DNA from: Deltaproteobacteria bacterium RBG_16_54_11
GTDB lineage: Bacteria > Desulfobacterota > B13-G15 > RBG-16-54-18
Reading direction: 5' to 3'
DNA length: 6,049 nucleotides
NCBI GenBank assembly: GCA_001797905.1
Contig: MGQS01000019.1
Span: 1-6,049, forward strand
Made by a program: the position numbers and the translations under genes. Below, in pieces: positions 4,198 through 6,049 of this stretch. Position 1 is the stretch's first letter, and each line of letters opens with the position of its first letter. The notes under the pieces were generated by a model. It searched no databases and had not been told where the DNA came from. It saw only the letters and a list, made by a program, of their open reading frames with translations.

Positions 4198-6049
4198 TTA
4201 TGCTCTTTTTTCAAGGACGGTTTTCACCTTCGAGAGCAATATCTCCTTCTTGGTCGGTTTGGTGATATAGCCCGCAGCGCCAAGCCCCAATCCTCTGTCC
4301 ATATCTTCCGGATCGGACCGTGAGGTTAGAAATATCACGGGGGTTTCTATCCCCTTTTGGCCCTTCATCTCCAGTAGCTTAAAGCCATTCAGGTTCGGCA
4401 TGTTTACATCCGAGATGATCAGGTCAAATCGCTGTTTGCCCAATTGGAGCAGGGCACTGACCCCATCTTCTGCGGGGGTTACCGCGTAACCGTTATTTTC
4501 CAGGAAACGGGTTACCAATTGCCGAGAATCGTGGTCGTCTTCAACTACGAGGATCGATATCTCATCCTTTATCTCCTTTTCAGCGACGGGTATGTGGTGA
4601 CTTTCCTTTTGGGGGTCTTCCTTTTGAGGTTTCTTTTCTTTAAATGCCAATTCCTCTATCAGCACATGTTCGTAAATATCCTTGGGAGCGAAGAGAAGCT
4701 TTTTTGCCTTTTCCACGGCATGAGAGCTGATGAGAAAATCCCCCCTGTCCCTGACGGCATTTCTTATCTCGGCTATAGGCGCACCTGAGCGGGCCATCTC
4801 AGCGATCTCGTGATCGAATTTTATTATCTCATATATCCCTTCTCTGCCCAAGTAACCGGTGTTGTTGCACTTTGGACATCCGGCAGGATGCGCAACCTGT
4901 GCGGGAACTTCATCCGTAAATGGCGCAAGCATTGCTCTTTCTTCCGGTGAGATCTGCGCTATCTGCTTGCAATGGGGACAAAGCTTTTTCAACAACCTCT
5001 GGGCGACAACGCCGATAATAGTATCCGCCATGGTCCCCCGGTCAAGCCCCAGTCTCTCCAGACGGAAGATGGCAGTGGTTGCATTGGACGTATGCAGCGT
5101 CGTGACGGTCAGGTGGCCGGTGCTGGCAAAGTCTATCGACATCTTGGCAGAATAGGGGTCCCTGACCTCTCCTAAAAACAATATATCGGGATCCTGTCGC
5201 ACCGCTGATTTAAGGAGGGATTCAAAGGTGATCCCGGCCTTTTCGTTTGCCTGTTGTTGATTGGCAAAGGGTATAGAGTATTCCACCGGGTCCTCCACGG
5301 ATATCAAGCTCCTGGTTTGACAATCAATATGGGATAGGAAACTGTAGATGGTCGTCGTCTTACCTGAGCCGGTGGGACCGACGATCATGATAACGCCATG
5401 GGTGCGATTGGCAAACTCAATTATGGTACTAACCTGTTTCTCCGTCATGCCGAGTTCACCCAGGTCTTTTGGTTTGCCGCTCGGTTCCAGCAAGCGAATG
5501 ATGAGGCTTTCCCCGTACGGTGTGGATGTGGTGGCCAATCTCAGCTTGTAGGTCTTATCGTTAACAGTTGCCGCAAAAGATCCGTCCTGCGGCTTCCTTC
5601 TTTCGGCCAAATCAAGACCACCCAGCACCTTGAGCCGGGAGATGAGCATGACGCCGGTGTTCTTCTTCAGGGCAAAGGAATCCTTCAAATCCCCGTCAAC
5701 CCGGAAGCGGATGACCGTTTCATCCTCTTTGGGTTCGATGTGGATATCGCTGGCCCGTTCAGTGATTGCCTTGTTGATCATGGTATTGGCGATATACACA
5801 ATAGGGTGTTTCTTGATATCCGCCTCCGATATGTGCTCGATCGGCTCCTCGACGGGGAATTGTCTGGTGGGCCCTCCGACTTCGTGTACGGCTCGACTCA
5901 TATCAACCTTTTTGCTCGTTGTCTCCGTCCCCAGGTCCGACTTAAACAATAATTCGATATGTTCAGGTTCGGTTACGGCGAGTTTAAGGGCTTGATCCCT
6001 TCCGGTTATTTTTCTTAGATTATCCAGGATTTCCAAGTTAAAGGGATTG
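4198..6049 (-). CDS. GspE/PilB-type assembly ATPase fused to a C-terminal receiver domain (5' partial)
   Basis: A hexameric cytoplasmic motor ATPase for type IV pilus or type II secretion assembly. The open frame continues to the right edge; the first visible residues, NPFNLEILDNLRKITG, match the end of a GspE N-terminal (MshEN-like) domain, so the TTG at 6036 is an internal codon and the true start is upstream. Counting from that codon: SDIHIEP 96-102, Walker A GPTGSGKTT 220-228, Asp box SVEDPVEY 246-253, Walker B DILFLGE 284-290, His box GHLTVTTLH 307-315, and a tetracysteine zinc site C353/C356/C387/C390. These features are all intact and fit a PilB/GspE extension motor rather than PilT. 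After a Lys/Glu-rich linker (about 464-492), a complete receiver domain follows: acidic pair E499/D500 (D501 next), phosphoacceptor D543, T571 and K593-P594. Nothing follows the receiver except the stop. It is the first visible gene of the ATPase/zinc-ribbon/pilin unit. PilC/GspF and prepilin peptidase genes are not in the window. Confidence 0.95.
   Translation of the reverse strand, partial: NPFNLEILDNLRKITGRDQALKLAVTEPEHIELLFKSDLGTETTSKKVDMSRAVHEVGGPTRQFPVEEPIEHISEADIKKHPIVYIANTMINKAITERASDIHIEPKEDETVIRFRVDGDLKDSFALKKNTGVMLISRLKVLGGLDLAERRKPQDGSFAATVNDKTYKLRLATTSTPYGESLIIRLLEPSGKPKDLGELGMTEKQVSTIIEFANRTHGVIMIVGPTGSGKTTTIYSFLSHIDCQTRSLISVEDPVEYSIPFANQQQANEKAGITFESLLKSAVRQDPDILFLGEVRDPYSAKMSIDFASTGHLTVTTLHTSNATTAIFRLERLGLDRGTMADTIIGVVAQRLLKKLCPHCKQIAQISPEERAMLAPFTDEVPAQVAHPAGCPKCNNTGYLGREGIYEIIKFDHEIAEMARSGAPIAEIRNAVRDRGDFLISSHAVEKAKKLLFAPKDIYEHVLIEELAFKEKKPQKEDPQKESHHIPVAEKEIKDEISILVVEDDHDSRQLVTRFLENNGYAVTPAEDGVSALLQLGKQRFDLIISDVNMPNLNGFKLLEMKGQKGIETPVIFLTSRSDPEDMDRGLGLGAAGYITKPTKKEILLSKVKTVLEKRA
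4201..4560 (-). other. Receiver (REC) domain region of the fused ATPase
   Basis: This is the C-terminal 120 residues of the motor protein (493-612 counted from the TTG at 6036). It has the full CheY-like set: SILVVEDD at the first strand, phosphoacceptor Asp in IISDVNMPNLNG, the switch Thr in VIFLTS and the Lys in GYITKP. It is in the same uninterrupted frame as the ATPase, so it is a real fusion in this sequence and not an adjacent gene. It is expected to be phosphorylated by a histidine kinase, none of which is encoded here. Confidence 0.95.

Noticed and set aside
6034..6036. TTG as the start codon of the ATPase
   Set aside because: The frame continues upstream to the edge without a stop, and the upstream codons N-P-F-N fit the GspE N-terminal domain consensus. 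No ribosome site precedes the TTG, so the gene is partial.

Overview
All credible genes in this window lie on the minus strand, so transcription runs from the right edge to the left. The order is: a GspE/PilB-type assembly ATPase fused to a response-regulator receiver domain (5' end off the window), a membrane-anchored zinc-ribbon protein, a type IV pilin-like protein with a long proline-rich tail, a B12-binding radical SAM protein, a CcsA/HemX-type cytochrome c assembly protein, and glutamyl-tRNA reductase HemA (3' end off the window). Coding density is high: every gap between genes is shorter than 140 nt, and no RNA gene, CRISPR array or insertion sequence is visible.

The organism is a bacterium that makes 5-aminolevulinate by the C5 (glutamyl-tRNA) route and matures c-type cytochromes. 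A CcsA/HemX-like gene directly upstream of hemA, next to an orphan B12-radical SAM gene and type IV pilus-like parts, resembles Desulfobacterota (former Deltaproteobacteria) or a related anaerobic Gram-negative lineage. That assignment is inference; nothing here fixes the taxon.

Right part (3039-6049): a three-gene unit for a type IV pilus- or type II secretion-like machine. The ATPase-receiver stop is 23 nt from the zinc-ribbon start, and the zinc-ribbon stop overlaps the pilin start by 4 nt. The receiver keeps all its phosphorylation residues, so the motor may be phospho-controlled. The zinc-ribbon protein looks like a non-processed relative of the pilin: it has a similar helix, three cysteines in similar order and a similar CP...Y...C core, but no prepilin cleavage site. 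The pilin has a normal cleavage site and an extra tail of about 60 Pro/Glu/Lys/Val/Thr-rich residues. This unit is the most unusual part of the window.

Middle (2906-3038): a 133-nt gap with a good sigma-70-like promoter facing the radical SAM gene, a 7-bp inverted repeat just after the pilin stop, and a strong plus-strand Shine-Dalgarno sequence leading into a 6-codon reading frame.

Left part (1-2905): the radical SAM gene with its own promoter, then ccsA and hemA 12 nt apart, a pair linking haem synthesis with cytochrome c haem attachment. The rest of hemA, and probably further haem genes, lie beyond the left edge.
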